Origin: Fumia sp045615345
Lineage (GTDB): Bacteria; Bacillota; Clostridia; Oscillospirales; Ruminococcaceae
DNA length: 64,000 nucleotides
NCBI GenBank assembly: GCA_045615345.1
Contig: JAZLER010000031.1
Location: 43,481 to 107,480 of the forward strand
Direction: 5' to 3'
How positions within the stretch are numbered: the first letter of the stretch is position 1; each line of letters begins with the position of its first letter. Made by a program: the position numbers and the translations under genes. Positions 43,119 to 52,267 of this stretch are shown piece after piece. The notes beneath the pieces are model-generated. The model was not told the origin of the DNA. It was given only the letters and a program-made list of their open reading frames with translations, and did no database searches.

Positions 43119-43703
43119 GTGAGTTTAGTACCAATGGTCGTAGAGCAAACAAGTAGAGGTGAACGTTCTTACGACATTTATTCAAGACTTTTAAACGACA
43201 GAATTATTATGCTTTCTGACCAGGTTAACGATGTTACTGCTTCACTTGTTGTAGCACAGCTTCTGTATCTTGAAAGCCAGGACCCCGACAAAGATATTTA
43301 TCTTTATATCAACAGCCCCGGTGGTTCTATTACCGCAGGTATGGCAATTTACGATACAATGCAGTATATCAAATGCGATGTATCTACAATCTGTATCGGT
43401 ATGGCGGCTTCTATGGGAGCATTTTTGTTGTCTTCAGGTGCCAAAGGCAAACGCCTTGCACTTCCCAACAGTGAAGTTATGATTCATCAACCTTTGGGCG
43501 GTGCACAGGGTCAGGCTACTGATATTGCAATTCAGGCTGAGAGAATTCTCAGAATGAAAAAGCACCTCAATGAAATTTTGGCTTCCAATACAGGCAAAGA
43601 TATCGCAACTATCGAAAAAGATTGTGAACGCGACAACTTTATGTCTGCCGAAGAAGCAAAAGAATACGGCCTTATTGATAAGGTTATCGTGAAAAGGGAC
43701 TAA
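43119..43703 (+). CDS. clpP: ATP-dependent Clp protease proteolytic subunit
   Basis: A 194-residue serine protease subunit. Start GTG 43119 behind GGAGG gives MSLVPMVVEQTSRGERSYDIYSRLL, the usual N-terminus. The catalytic triad is Ser98 (GMAASMGAFLL), His123 (MIHQP) and Asp172 (CERDNF), with INSPGGSITAG before it. It forms the proteolytic barrel that works with ClpX, which is encoded three bases downstream. Confidence 0.97.
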   Translation: MSLVPMVVEQTSRGERSYDIYSRLLNDRIIMLSDQVNDVTASLVVAQLLYLESQDPDKDIYLYINSPGGSITAGMAIYDTMQYIKCDVSTICIGMAASMGAFLLSSGAKGKRLALPNSEVMIHQPLGGAQGQATDIAIQAERILRMKKHLNEILASNTGKDIATIEKDCERDNFMSAEEAKEYGLIDKVIVKRD

Positions 43704-43706
43704 TAT

Positions 43707-44981
43707 ATGGCTGATTTTAACGAAAAAGAACCGGTAAGGTGCAGTTTCTGCGGAAAAAGTGAGCAGAATGTTGAGAGAATGCTGCATTCCCAGCATGCCA
43801 ACATCTGTGATAACTGTGTTGAGCTTTGCTATGACCTTCTGGCTGATGAGGGACTTTTTGAACCCCGTCACAACGAAGCCAAACTTCCCGATAATGCGTA
43901 TAATAAAGCTCCCAAGCTTTTGAAACCCGTGGAAATAAAAGAGGTACTTGACCGATATGTTATTGGTCAGGAAAAGGCAAAAATAAGCCTCTCGGTTGCA
44001 GTTTATAACCACTATAAAAGAATTTTTCTTGCAAAGGACAATGATGTTGAAATCCAGAAAAGTAATGTGTTGCTTTTAGGTCCTACCGGTGTCGGTAAAA
44101 CCTTGCTTGCACAGACTCTGGCAAAGACTCTCAATGTACCTTTTGCTATTGCTGATGCCACTACTCTCACAGAGGCAGGTTATGTCGGTGACGATGTTGA
44201 AAATGTACTTGTAAGACTTTTACAGGCTGCTGATTTTGATGTTGAAGCTGCAGAGCGTGGTATCATCTATATTGATGAGATTGATAAGATTACCCGTAAA
44301 TCCGAGAACACTTCAATAACCCGTGATGTAAGTGGTGAAGGCGTTCAGCAGGCGCTCCTTAAAATCCTTGAAGGTACTATTTCAAATGTTCCTCCTCAGG
44401 GTGGAAGAAAGCATCCCCATCAGGAATTTATTCAGCTCGATACCAAGAACATCCTTTTTATCTGTGGCGGTGCTTTCGAAGGTATCGAAAAGATTATTGA
44501 AAAAAGAACTGATTCTTCTTCAATGGGTTTTGGCGCCAAGGTTGAAAAGCATACAGATAAAGGTAAAGGCGAGCTTTTGAAGGAAATTATCCCGTCTGAC
44601 CTTGTGAAATTCGGAATAATTCCCGAACTTGTCGGTCGCTTGCCTGTAATCACAACCCTTGAGGATTTGAATGAAGAACAGCTTGTGGCGGTACTCACAG
44701 AGCCTAAAAACTCACTTTTGCGCCAGTACAGCAGTATGTTTGACCTTGATAATGTCGAGCTTTCAATTGACAATGAAGCTTTGAAAGCTATTGCAAAAGA
44801 AGCTATCAAGAGAAAAACAGGTGCGAGAGGTCTTCGTAACATTATGGAAGAAATCCTTATGGAGCTTATGTTTACAGTACCCTCCGATGAAACTATCAAA
44901 AAGGTAATCATAAACGCTGATGTGGTTGAGAAAAAAGCAAAACCTAAAGTTACAAAACGCAAAGTTGAAAAATTGGCATAA
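43707..44981 (+). CDS. clpX: ATP-dependent Clp protease ATP-binding subunit ClpX
   Basis: A 424-residue AAA+ unfoldase. The N-terminal zinc-binding domain is CSFCGKSEQN...CDNCVELC (four Cys). The AAA core has Walker A GPTGVGKT, GYVGDDVENVLVRLL, Walker B IIYIDEID, the RKSENTSITRDVSGEGVQQALLKI segment, GFGAKV and the ClpP-docking-type loop region, then sensor 2 GARGLRN. It selects and unfolds substrates for ClpP, encoded directly before it. A strong terminator follows. Confidence 0.98.
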   Translation: MADFNEKEPVRCSFCGKSEQNVERMLHSQHANICDNCVELCYDLLADEGLFEPRHNEAKLPDNAYNKAPKLLKPVEIKEVLDRYVIGQEKAKISLSVAVYNHYKRIFLAKDNDVEIQKSNVLLLGPTGVGKTLLAQTLAKTLNVPFAIADATTLTEAGYVGDDVENVLVRLLQAADFDVEAAERGIIYIDEIDKITRKSENTSITRDVSGEGVQQALLKILEGTISNVPPQGGRKHPHQEFIQLDTKNILFICGGAFEGIEKIIEKRTDSSSMGFGAKVEKHTDKGKGELLKEIIPSDLVKFGIIPELVGRLPVITTLEDLNEEQLVAVLTEPKNSLLRQYSSMFDLDNVELSIDNEALKAIAKEAIKRKTGARGLRNIMEEILMELMFTVPSDETIKKVIINADVVEKKAKPKVTKRKVEKLA

Positions 44982-44983
44982 CA

Positions 44984-45020
44984 AAAGACCTGAGAGCTTT
45001 TCTCAGGTCTTTGCTTTTTT
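44984..45020. terminator. Bidirectional terminator between clpX and the GHL10 hydrolase
   Basis: Perfect 12-bp stem AAAGACCTGAGA (44984-44995) and TCTCAGGTCTTT (45001-45012), with T6 on the plus strand (45015-45020) and A-rich sequence on the other side. The two genes converge here, so it can serve both. Confidence 0.9.
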
Positions 45021-46656
45021 ACATCATAGCACCATCTTTGCCTAATCTGTAACCATCAGGGGTTATGGTATCAAATGCCATATCGCCGTCCGGCATAAAG
45101 TAGTACCATTTTCCACCGGTTTTAACCCAGCCGGTTTTCATATATCCTCCACCATTGAAGAAATACCATTTACCGCCATTTTTGAGCCAGCCTGTCTTCA
45201 TATATCCTCCACCGTTGAAGAAAAACCAGCTGCCGTCAATCTTCTGCCAGCCTTTTTGCATAATACCATCGCTGTTAAAGTAAAACCAGCTGCCGTCAGC
45301 TTTCTGCCAGCCAACAGTGTAAGCACCCTGATTATTGGCAAACTTATAGTTTCCGTCATTTAAGAGTATCCAGGTACCGCTTTTGTCTTTTGCAGGAGTG
45401 CGCGATTTTATGAGTGAAACTTCGTTCTCGGTTTTGTTTTCTGTTTCGGGCTTTGTTTCGGGTTTTATTTCAGGTTCGGTTTCTGTTTTACCCTCATTTT
45501 TATAGAAATCGAAAAGATTCTGATTATCGATTAAAAACTTGTATCTGAAATGAATTTCGCCATCAACCTCGGGGATAGTGCGGTTTAAAGCAATCTGGTT
45601 TTCAATTGCAGTAATCCCGTACCACGTGTCTGTGGGGTTGGTGCTGTTAGCTTTGTAGTCAGCCATACCGATATAAAGTTTTACCTTTGTGTTTTTTACA
45701 ACATCTGCCCACCATTTTGCAACAACTTCGTAGTCAGCACCTTTCTGACCTATGTACCAGTAAATCTGCGGACAAATGTAGTCAATAATACCATCCTTTA
45801 CCCATTTTCTTGTATCGGCGTAATGGTTAATACTCTGGCTTCCAGTAGTATCGGAGCCTTCAGGACGGTTATTTTTGTTAGCCCAGATACCCTGTGGGCT
45901 TACACCGAAAGCTACATTTTTGTCGATTTTCTTTATTGCATCATAAACCCCTTTGATAAGCACATCAACATTGTTTATACGCCATTCATCGAGAGTGGGG
46001 AAATCTTTTCCGTACAGGATAAAGCTGTCATTATCATTAAAGTTCTGACCGGGGTAGAAGTAATCATCGAAATGAATTCCGTCAACATCATAGTTTTTTA
46101 CGATTTCAACGATGCCGTCAATTACAAGCTGTCTTACTTCGGGAAGTCCGGGATTTAAGTAATAGTTTCCGTCAGGGGAGTATTTAACTGCCCATTCAGG
46201 GTGAAGCTTAGCGGGATTGTCGGGGGAAAGGGAATTCCATTCGCTGTCGCCGCCTTTGGTAACTCTGTAAGGATTAAGCCAAGCGTGAAGTTCCATTCCT
46301 CTTTTATGAGCACCTTTTATCCAGTATGTAAGAGGGTCAAAGTTGTTTGAAGGAGCAAAGCCTTGCGTACCCGTTAAATATTTACTCCACGGGTAGATAT
46401 CAGACTCATAAAGTGCATCTCCCGATGGGCGTACCTGCAGGAAAACTGCCGTCATACCCATTTCTTTACAGTTGTCAAGAATTTTATCAGCTTCAGCCAT
46501 TAAGGTGTTTGCATCGATTGTAGCCTTTGAAGGATAGTCAAGGTTATAAACTGTTGAAACCCATACACCCTTAAATGTATCTTTTTCAGCTGCCGAGGCA
46601 GGAACTGCCGAAAGGCATAAGGCAATTAAAGTAATCAGTGATATAAAACGTTTCAT
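45019..46656 (-). CDS. GHL10-family glycoside hydrolase with cell-wall-binding repeats
   Basis: A 545-residue secreted enzyme. Signal peptide at 1-22 (ending ASA). The catalytic domain (about 25-370) is of the GHL10/DUF187 type: FKGVWVSTVYNLDYPS, GMTAVFLQVRPSGDALY, HAWLNPYRVTKGG, GIHFDDYFYPG and FGVSPQGIWANKN. After a Pro-Glu-Thr-Lys linker (about 390-420) come five choline-binding-type repeats (GWQKADGSWFYFNSDG, GWQKIDGSWFFFNGGG and so on). It probably acts on cell-wall or other glycans while bound to the wall. Relatives (YngK) have unclear substrates. Confidence 0.92.
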   Translation of the reverse strand: MKRFISLITLIALCLSAVPASAAEKDTFKGVWVSTVYNLDYPSKATIDANTLMAEADKILDNCKEMGMTAVFLQVRPSGDALYESDIYPWSKYLTGTQGFAPSNNFDPLTYWIKGAHKRGMELHAWLNPYRVTKGGDSEWNSLSPDNPAKLHPEWAVKYSPDGNYYLNPGLPEVRQLVIDGIVEIVKNYDVDGIHFDDYFYPGQNFNDNDSFILYGKDFPTLDEWRINNVDVLIKGVYDAIKKIDKNVAFGVSPQGIWANKNNRPEGSDTTGSQSINHYADTRKWVKDGIIDYICPQIYWYIGQKGADYEVVAKWWADVVKNTKVKLYIGMADYKANSTNPTDTWYGITAIENQIALNRTIPEVDGEIHFRYKFLIDNQNLFDFYKNEGKTETEPEIKPETKPETENKTENEVSLIKSRTPAKDKSGTWILLNDGNYKFANNQGAYTVGWQKADGSWFYFNSDGIMQKGWQKIDGSWFFFNGGGYMKTGWLKNGGKWYFFNGGGYMKTGWVKTGGKWYYFMPDGDMAFDTITPDGYRLGKDGAMM

Positions 46657-46687
46657 ATATTTCTCCTTTCAACGCCCGATTTTCTTA

Positions 46688-46716
46688 ATTATAGCATAAA
46701 AAGGGAATTACTTCAA
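46688..46716 (-). promoter_or_regulatory. Promoter of the GHL10 hydrolase gene
   Basis: On the minus strand TTGAAG (46711-46716), a 17-base spacer and TATAAT (46688-46693), followed by AAAGGAG before the start at 46656. Confidence 0.7.
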
Positions 46717-46734
46717 GCGGGAAAAAATAGAAAA

Positions 46735-46757
46735 GAGTCCGGTTTTGTACCGGACTC
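46735..46757 (-). terminator. Terminator after the 47226/46756 gene pair
   Basis: Stem GAGTCCGGT / ACCGGACTC with a five-base loop, overlapping the stop of the membrane-protein gene; on the minus strand it is followed by TTTTCTATTTTTT. Confidence 0.8.
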
Positions 46758-47214
46758 ATAGGTTCAGTGTTTTATCAGTAGGAGTGTACCGTTCTCCGTT
46801 TGGTCCTCTGTTATGGCTGTCAACCATTGTTCTGCCGACTTCTCTTCCCATACAGTCTATAATCATTACCTCTCTGTAGCTTTCAGCGACAGTACCACAA
46901 ACACTGGCCAAAGATGCAAATATAATCAGCATCGTCATTGTTACCTTAAGGAACAAAAACAAACCATATCCATAAAACCTCAGTATCTGCAGGCGAATCA
47001 TTCCTCTTGGCGATTTGCGAATGGTAAAATACGCGGATAAGAGGGAGTATGTAAGTGCGCAAAGTCCGATAAAAAGCATTTCTTTTTCACCAAACAAACC
47101 GGTAAGCGTCATGGCAAAACCCACGACTAACGCACAAAAACCTAAGTATGCTCTGAGCCCTAAAAAGAACGCAGAAAGTATTATTAAAATAATTACAGCA
47201 ATTAAGAAGGTCAT
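46756..47214 (-). CDS. Four-helix membrane protein of unknown function
   Basis: A 152-residue protein with four hydrophobic helices (about 3-18, 23-38, 46-62, 79-105) and a soluble tail containing DCMGREVGRTMVDSHNRGPNGERYTPT. No family was recognised. It starts 11 bases after the stop of the Sel1-like gene and shares its transcript and terminator. Its tail is polar and may face the cytoplasm, but its direction is not certain. Confidence 0.7.
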   Translation of the reverse strand: MTFLIAVIILIILSAFFLGLRAYLGFCALVVGFAMTLTGLFGEKEMLFIGLCALTYSLLSAYFTIRKSPRGMIRLQILRFYGYGLFLFLKVTMTMLIIFASLASVCGTVAESYREVMIIDCMGREVGRTMVDSHNRGPNGERYTPTDKTLNL

Positions 47215-47225
47215 TTGATTACACC

Positions 47226-48341
47226 TCAGAACTTAAAGAGATTTTTAAGGAATCCGCCCGGTTTGTTTACAGGAGCCTGATTTTGTGTATCAGCCTGAAG
47301 CTGTCGGCATACATTCATAAAATTTTCACAACTCTCGGGTGCGGGTGCATTATCAGGCAGGAAAGATTTTGTAAGGTCGGGCATCTGACCCATTTTCATC
47401 ATATTCATTACAGTTGCACCATATTTGTTTTCTGCATTACGATAATCGTCATTCATTTCAGCAAAGATATTCGCTACCAGTGCAGCATCAGCTGTGGTAT
47501 TCTGTAACTGACCTATTCTTATCATATGCCATCTTGCACGATAGAAAGCGTGAGCTGAACGATCTCTTAAACTTTCCATAACTGCAAGCTGAGCACGCAG
47601 ATATTCGGCAACCAGAGGATAACCATGTTCTTCGATAAAATGAGCACCGATGATACATTTAGCAAGTGTTTCATTATGTGCTTCAGTATCCAGCATTTTC
47701 TTAAGTGCTTCAATACCTCCGGCAACTGTTCCGCTCAGCGAATCAAAAGCTACAACATCCATATCCAACATACCGGTGGTAGCCATATTATACATAAGTA
47801 TCATAAGTTTTGCATAACCGCTGTAAAGGGTTGCATCCATTGCTTCGGGTGTTTTTTCTGCTGCTTCCATATAGAGCTCAATTGCGACAGCCATATAGTT
47901 TTTAACCCTTGCCGCACCCTGAGTAACAGTACTCTGTGAAAGCTGATGTCTTACTTCATTCCAGAGATTGAATGTACAGCCTGCTGCAGAATCTGCAAAT
48001 AATGCAATGCTGTCGCGTACTCCTGCTTTTTCTGCTTTACAGAACCAGTCAAAAGCTTTAAAAAAGTCATTACAACGGTAGTAAGCAATTGCTGCAAGAT
48101 AACAAGCATAGTCGTAGTTGTCGTTGTTATCTGCGGCACCTGTTAAAAGTAAACATGCATAGTTGTTGTCAATCTGTGTACCCCAACCGTTAAGATAAGC
48201 GGCACCAAGAAAATACGAGTTTTTCTGATTGGTTTCTTTGTAAAGCTTGTTAGCTATTTCAAAATATTTATCCCTGTCCTCTGTAGCAAAGGTATCGTTG
48301 ATTTCAGATACATATTTGTCGATTAATTCCTGTGAAATCAT
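47226..48341 (-). CDS. Sel1/TPR-like helical repeat protein
   Basis: A 371-residue, soluble, all-helical protein. Repeat-like units are visible in the first third (FLGAAYLNGWGTQIDNNYACLLLTGAADN, then YACYLAAIAYYRCNDFFKAFDWFCKAEKAGV), matching the Sel1 pattern of GxAYxxGxGVxxDxxKAxxxxxKAA. The rest is helical with little repeat order. No catalytic motif is seen. Such proteins mediate protein contacts. It has its own promoter and is co-transcribed with the four-helix membrane protein. Confidence 0.72.
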   Translation of the reverse strand: MISQELIDKYVSEINDTFATEDRDKYFEIANKLYKETNQKNSYFLGAAYLNGWGTQIDNNYACLLLTGAADNNDNYDYACYLAAIAYYRCNDFFKAFDWFCKAEKAGVRDSIALFADSAAGCTFNLWNEVRHQLSQSTVTQGAARVKNYMAVAIELYMEAAEKTPEAMDATLYSGYAKLMILMYNMATTGMLDMDVVAFDSLSGTVAGGIEALKKMLDTEAHNETLAKCIIGAHFIEEHGYPLVAEYLRAQLAVMESLRDRSAHAFYRARWHMIRIGQLQNTTADAALVANIFAEMNDDYRNAENKYGATVMNMMKMGQMPDLTKSFLPDNAPAPESCENFMNVCRQLQADTQNQAPVNKPGGFLKNLFKF

Positions 48342-48371
48342 AAAAATTCTCCTTTATGTCATGTTAAAATA

Positions 48372-48401
48372 ATTATACCAAGTGTGACTATTAAAAGTCA
48401 A
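48372..48401 (-). promoter_or_regulatory. Promoter of the Sel1-like gene
   Basis: On the minus strand TTGACT (48396-48401), an 18-base spacer and TATAAT (48372-48377), followed by AAAGGAG before the start at 48341. Confidence 0.7.
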
Positions 48402-48415
48402 GTTATAAAAAATTA

Positions 48416-48444
48416 AAAGCCGTGTGGAAATTCCACACGGCTTT
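48416..48444 (-). terminator. Terminator after galE
   Basis: A long palindromic hairpin, arms AAAGCCGTGTGGAA and TTCCACACGGCTTT, just past the galE stop; T-rich on the minus strand after the stem (TTTTAATTTTTTATAA). Confidence 0.88.
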
Positions 48445-48447
48445 CTA

Positions 48448-49455
48448 TTAAAGTCCGTTAGGGTTATTTGCTGTGAAGTTCCAGGAATCTTCACACATTT
48501 CTTTAACTCCGCGTTTTGCTTCCCAGTTGAGGAGTTCTTTTGCTTTTCTGGGGTCTGCGTAACATTCTGCAATGTCACCCGGGCGGCGGTCGGTAATTTT
48601 ATAATTTACCTTTCTTCCGCTTGCTTTTTCAAAAGCATCTACCATCTGCAAAACAGAGTAACCTGTACCTGTACCTAAGTTATAAGCGTCAACGCCTTTA
48701 TCTTTTCTTACCTTTTCAAGGGCTTTGAGGTGACCGAGAGCCAAGTCAACAACATGGATATAGTCACGCACACCTGTACCATCTTTGGTGTCATAGTCAT
48801 TTCCGTAAACCGAGAGGCAGGGAAGTTTTCCCGAAGCTACCTGAGCTATATAGGGAAGAAGGTTGTTGGGAATTCCGTTTGGATCTTCACCGATAAGTCC
48901 ACTTTTGTGAGCACCGATGGGGTTAAAGTAACGGAGCAATGCAACAGACCAATCCTTGTCTGCAACATAAAGGTCACGCAGAATGCCTTCAATCATAAGC
49001 TTTGTAGAACCATAGGGATTTGTTGTGGAAAGAGGGAAATCCTCTTTAATCGGAACGGATTTGGGAGAACCATAGACAGTTGCAGAAGAACTGAATACCA
49101 TTTTCTTTACATTGTATTTTTGCATAAGTTCACACAAAATCAAAGTTCCTGTGATGTTGTTATGATAATACCAGATAGGTTTTGAAACACTTTCGCCTAC
49201 AGCTTTAAGGCCTGCAAAATGGATTACTGCATCAATTTCGTTCTGTTCAAAAACTTTCTCGAGGTTTTCACGGTCAAGCAAGTCCACTTCATAAAACTTG
49301 AAATCTTTACCTGTAATTTTCTTAATACGGTTTAAAGCTTCGGGTTTTGAGTTGATAAAATTATCAACGATGATAATTTCTTCACCTGCATCCAAAAGCT
49401 CAACGCAGGTATGGGAACCGATATATCCTGCACCGCCTGTTACCAATACTGCCAT
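48448..49455 (-). CDS. galE: UDP-glucose 4-epimerase
   Basis: A 335-residue extended SDR enzyme interconverting UDP-glucose and UDP-galactose. It shows AVLVTGGAGYIGSHTC, IVDNF, VIHFAGLKAVGES, FSSSATVYG, TNPYGSTKLMIE (Tyr-x3-Lys), LRYFNPIGAH and GTGVRDYIHVVDLA, all classical for GalE. An AGGAGG site precedes ATG 49455. It stands apart from the large polysaccharide operon but could supply it with UDP-galactose. Confidence 0.96.
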   Translation of the reverse strand: MAVLVTGGAGYIGSHTCVELLDAGEEIIIVDNFINSKPEALNRIKKITGKDFKFYEVDLLDRENLEKVFEQNEIDAVIHFAGLKAVGESVSKPIWYYHNNITGTLILCELMQKYNVKKMVFSSSATVYGSPKSVPIKEDFPLSTTNPYGSTKLMIEGILRDLYVADKDWSVALLRYFNPIGAHKSGLIGEDPNGIPNNLLPYIAQVASGKLPCLSVYGNDYDTKDGTGVRDYIHVVDLALGHLKALEKVRKDKGVDAYNLGTGTGYSVLQMVDAFEKASGRKVNYKITDRRPGDIAECYADPRKAKELLNWEAKRGVKEMCEDSWNFTANNPNGL

Positions 49456-49635
49456 AAAAATACCTCCTGAAGAATAAATATTAAACTTTAATAATTATTA
49501 TATAATTATTGTGGCTTAAGGTCAACCTTTTGAGGAAAAAATCCATAAATTTTGAAAGAAGAAAGTGTAATTATTAATTTTTTTGAATTTTATTTAAAAT
49601 ATTTATAAAAAAGTCTTATTTTCTTGGCGATAATA

Positions 49636-49644
49636 TGGTATACT
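49636..49644 (+). promoter_or_regulatory. Extended -10 promoter of the yfmF operon
   Basis: TGGTATACT forms an extended -10 about 35 bases before yfmF; the -35 (TTATTT, 49616-49621) is weak. It lies in the 224-base gap between divergent galE and yfmF, which is otherwise AT-rich without a gene. Confidence 0.45.
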
Positions 49645-49679
49645 TAAAGATAAGTATTAAACTATGAAGGACTGATGTA

Positions 49680-50963
49680 ATGAAAACTCCTTTTTTGCGT
49701 GAAAAAATTGCAGAAAATGTATATTTTGGCAGTATGAGAGATGAAAGGTATAAAACTAATCTTTTAGCTTTTCATCTTGTATTACCGCTTAAGAAGGAAA
49801 CTATGACAGAAAATGCGATGGTTTCCCTTATACTTGAAAAAGGTTTTGAAGATTATAAGACATTAAAGGATTTTTCCAAAAAGTTAAATCTTATGTATGG
49901 AGCTTCAGTATCGGGAAGTGTTTCTAAAACAGGGGATAAAGCGGTGATAACGCTGAGTATTTCTTCTATTGATGATACATTTGCTTTAAATGGTGAAGAA
50001 CTTTTGAAAGAAAGTGCTGAAGTTTTATGCGGAATGCTTTTAAGACCAAATATGAAAGACGGGCTTTTCGATGAGCAGACTTTTGAACTCCAGCGCAGTT
50101 TTCTTATCGATACTATTGAGGCTGAGATAAACAATAAACGCCGTTATGCCAAGAAAAAGACAGTTTCTTTAATGTTTGGTGATGAAGACTACGGAGCCGA
50201 TAAATGCGGCACTGTAGAGGCTGCAAAGGAAATTACTTTACAGCAGGTTTCGGATGCTTATCGCCGTATTTTAGATGAGGCAACCATTGAAATTATCCAT
50301 ATTGGTATGGGAAATTCCGAAACTGCAAAAGAAATTTTTGCAAAATCTTTCAAACCTCTTAAAAGAAACCCTGTCACGCTTCCAAAGACCAGAATTACAA
50401 CTGCTGATGGCGAAACAATAAATGAAACTGAATATTTTGATGTTACCCAGTCCAAGCTTTGCTTCGGATTTAAAACCGGTATAGGCCCTGACAACGAAAT
50501 GCTGTATCCTATGCGACTTGCAGTTGCTGTTCTGGGTGGAACCCCCACATCAAAACTTTTCCTCAATGTAAGGGAGAAGAAGAGCCTTTGCTATTACTGT
50601 GCCGCGCATTATGATAAGACAAAGGGAATAATGCTTATCGACAGTGGTGTTGAGCACGATAAAATAACTGATGCAAAAGATGCTATTTTGGAACAGCTTT
50701 CCGATTTGTGTAAAGGTGATTTCACGGATACCGATATGGAATTTGCACTGTTAAGCCTTAAAAATGCCTTTAATTCGGTAGGGGAAAGTGTTTATTCTGT
50801 TGCAACTTATTATCTTACAAATGTTTTACTTGAAACTTTCAATACGCCCGAAAAGGAAATTGAGCTTTTAGAAAAGGTTACAAAAGAGGATATTGTAAAA
50901 GCAGCAAAGCTTTTAAAACTTCATACAGTATATCTTCTTACTAATAAGAAAGGAGATTTGTAA
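49680..50963 (+). CDS. yfmF: M16 family peptidase-like protein YfmF
   Basis: A 427-residue pitrilysin-fold protein lacking the HxxEH zinc motif: at the equivalent site it reads MVSLILEKGFEDY. It therefore resembles the inactive half of M16B pairs. Conserved parts include KTNLLAFHLVLPL, NLMYGASVSGS, AVAVLGGTPTSKLFLNVREKKSLCYY and a helical C-terminus. It overlaps the active partner yfmH by one base, so the two probably form a heterodimer. The pair has been linked to cleaving small peptides in Bacillus; the substrate here is unknown. Confidence 0.92.
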   Translation: MKTPFLREKIAENVYFGSMRDERYKTNLLAFHLVLPLKKETMTENAMVSLILEKGFEDYKTLKDFSKKLNLMYGASVSGSVSKTGDKAVITLSISSIDDTFALNGEELLKESAEVLCGMLLRPNMKDGLFDEQTFELQRSFLIDTIEAEINNKRRYAKKKTVSLMFGDEDYGADKCGTVEAAKEITLQQVSDAYRRILDEATIEIIHIGMGNSETAKEIFAKSFKPLKRNPVTLPKTRITTADGETINETEYFDVTQSKLCFGFKTGIGPDNEMLYPMRLAVAVLGGTPTSKLFLNVREKKSLCYYCAAHYDKTKGIMLIDSGVEHDKITDAKDAILEQLSDLCKGDFTDTDMEFALLSLKNAFNSVGESVYSVATYYLTNVLLETFNTPEKEIELLEKVTKEDIVKAAKLLKLHTVYLLTNKKGDL

Positions 50964-52249
50964 TGAAAAAAGAAATAATAAAGAACTCACGCATCTGTGA
51001 AGAATATATCCGTATAGAACACGATTCGGGACTTGTGATTTTACTTTATCCGATGAAGGGATTCAGCACAGCGTATGCGCTTTTTGGCACCAAATATGGT
51101 TCTGTTGATAATTCTTTTAAAACGGATTCCGAGAGTGATTTTGCTGATGTTCCCGATGGAATTGCCCACTTTTTAGAGCATAAGCTCTTTGAGAGTGAAG
51201 ATGGTGATGCATTTACTCTTTTTGCAAAAACAGGTGCAGAGGCGAATGCTTTTACTTCCTTTGACAAGACTTGCTATCTCTTTTCCTGTACAGATAAATT
51301 TGAAGAATCTTTACAAGCACTTCTTACCTTTGTTCAGGCGCCGTATTTTACTGAGCAGACTGTGGAGAAAGAGCAGGGAATTATAGGTCAGGAAATAAGA
51401 ATGTACGAGGATTTACCAAGCTGGAGAGTTATGTTCAATCTCCTCGATGGCCTTTATCATAACCACCCTGTAAAGGTTGATATTGCAGGAACTGTGGAAA
51501 GTATTGCAAAAATTGATGCAAATTTGCTTTACAGATGTTACAACACTTTCTATAATCTTTCCAATATGGTAATTTCGGTAGCGGGCAATTTTGACCCCGA
51601 TGTTGCACAGAAGATAATCCTTGAAAATCTTAAGGAGTCAGAACCCGTAAAAATAGAAAGAAAAATACCTGATGAACCGCTTACTGCAAACAAAAAGAAG
51701 GTTACGCAAAACCTCGATGTGTCTATTCCGCTTTTCTATTTCGGTTACAAAGTAAAGCCTGAAACAGATCCTTATAAAAATCTTTGTCAGCAAATTGAAC
51801 TTGAAATTTTACTTGATATGCTTGCAGGTCAGACTTCTGACTTTTATAACGATATGTATGAAAAAGGTCTTATTAATATAAACTTCGGAACTGAAGTTTT
51901 CGGCGGAAGAGGTTTTATTGCAACTATGTTCGGCGGTGAGTCAAAAGACCCTGAAGCTGTTTTGTCTGCGTTTAATGAAATGATAGATGAAAAACGCAGT
52001 ACCGGTCTTTCGGAAGAAGATTTTCTTTCCTGCAGAAATGCTCTTTACGGAAAGGCATTAAAGGGGATAAACGATGCTGAAAATACAGCAACTGCAATGA
52101 TTTCCTATGAAATGATGGATGTCGGAATTTTTGATATGATAAAGGTAATTTCTGAAATTACATTTGAGGATATCAAAAACCGTTTTGAAAAGGATTTTAA
52201 CGATGAAAGTCAGTCACTTTCCATTGTTTACCCTAAAACGACAAATTAA
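50963..52249 (+). CDS. yfmH: M16 family zinc peptidase YfmH
   Basis: A 428-residue M16B peptidase with an intact zinc site: GIAHFLEHKLF (HxxEH) and the distal Glu in EQGIIGQEIRMYED. It also has NAFTSFDKTCYLF, NLSNMVISVAGNFDPD and the late FGTEVFGGRGF and NALYGKALK. It forms the catalytic half of the pair with YfmF, whose gene overlaps it by one base. A spacing of 18 bases to lgt suggests one operon. Confidence 0.95.
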   Translation: MKKEIIKNSRICEEYIRIEHDSGLVILLYPMKGFSTAYALFGTKYGSVDNSFKTDSESDFADVPDGIAHFLEHKLFESEDGDAFTLFAKTGAEANAFTSFDKTCYLFSCTDKFEESLQALLTFVQAPYFTEQTVEKEQGIIGQEIRMYEDLPSWRVMFNLLDGLYHNHPVKVDIAGTVESIAKIDANLLYRCYNTFYNLSNMVISVAGNFDPDVAQKIILENLKESEPVKIERKIPDEPLTANKKKVTQNLDVSIPLFYFGYKVKPETDPYKNLCQQIELEILLDMLAGQTSDFYNDMYEKGLININFGTEVFGGRGFIATMFGGESKDPEAVLSAFNEMIDEKRSTGLSEEDFLSCRNALYGKALKGINDAENTATAMISYEMMDVGIFDMIKVISEITFEDIKNRFEKDFNDESQSLSIVYPKTTN

Positions 52250-52267
52250 GAAAAGGATGTGAATAAA

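Noticed and set aside
49501..49525. galE promoter on the minus strand (TTGACC with downstream TATAAA)
   Set aside because: The spacing is about 15 bases, outside the good range; kept out of the features as unsupported.
49680..50963. Missing zinc motif in YfmF as a sign of gene decay
   Set aside because: Loss of HxxEH is normal for this half of the M16 pair, and the active partner YfmH is intact next to it.
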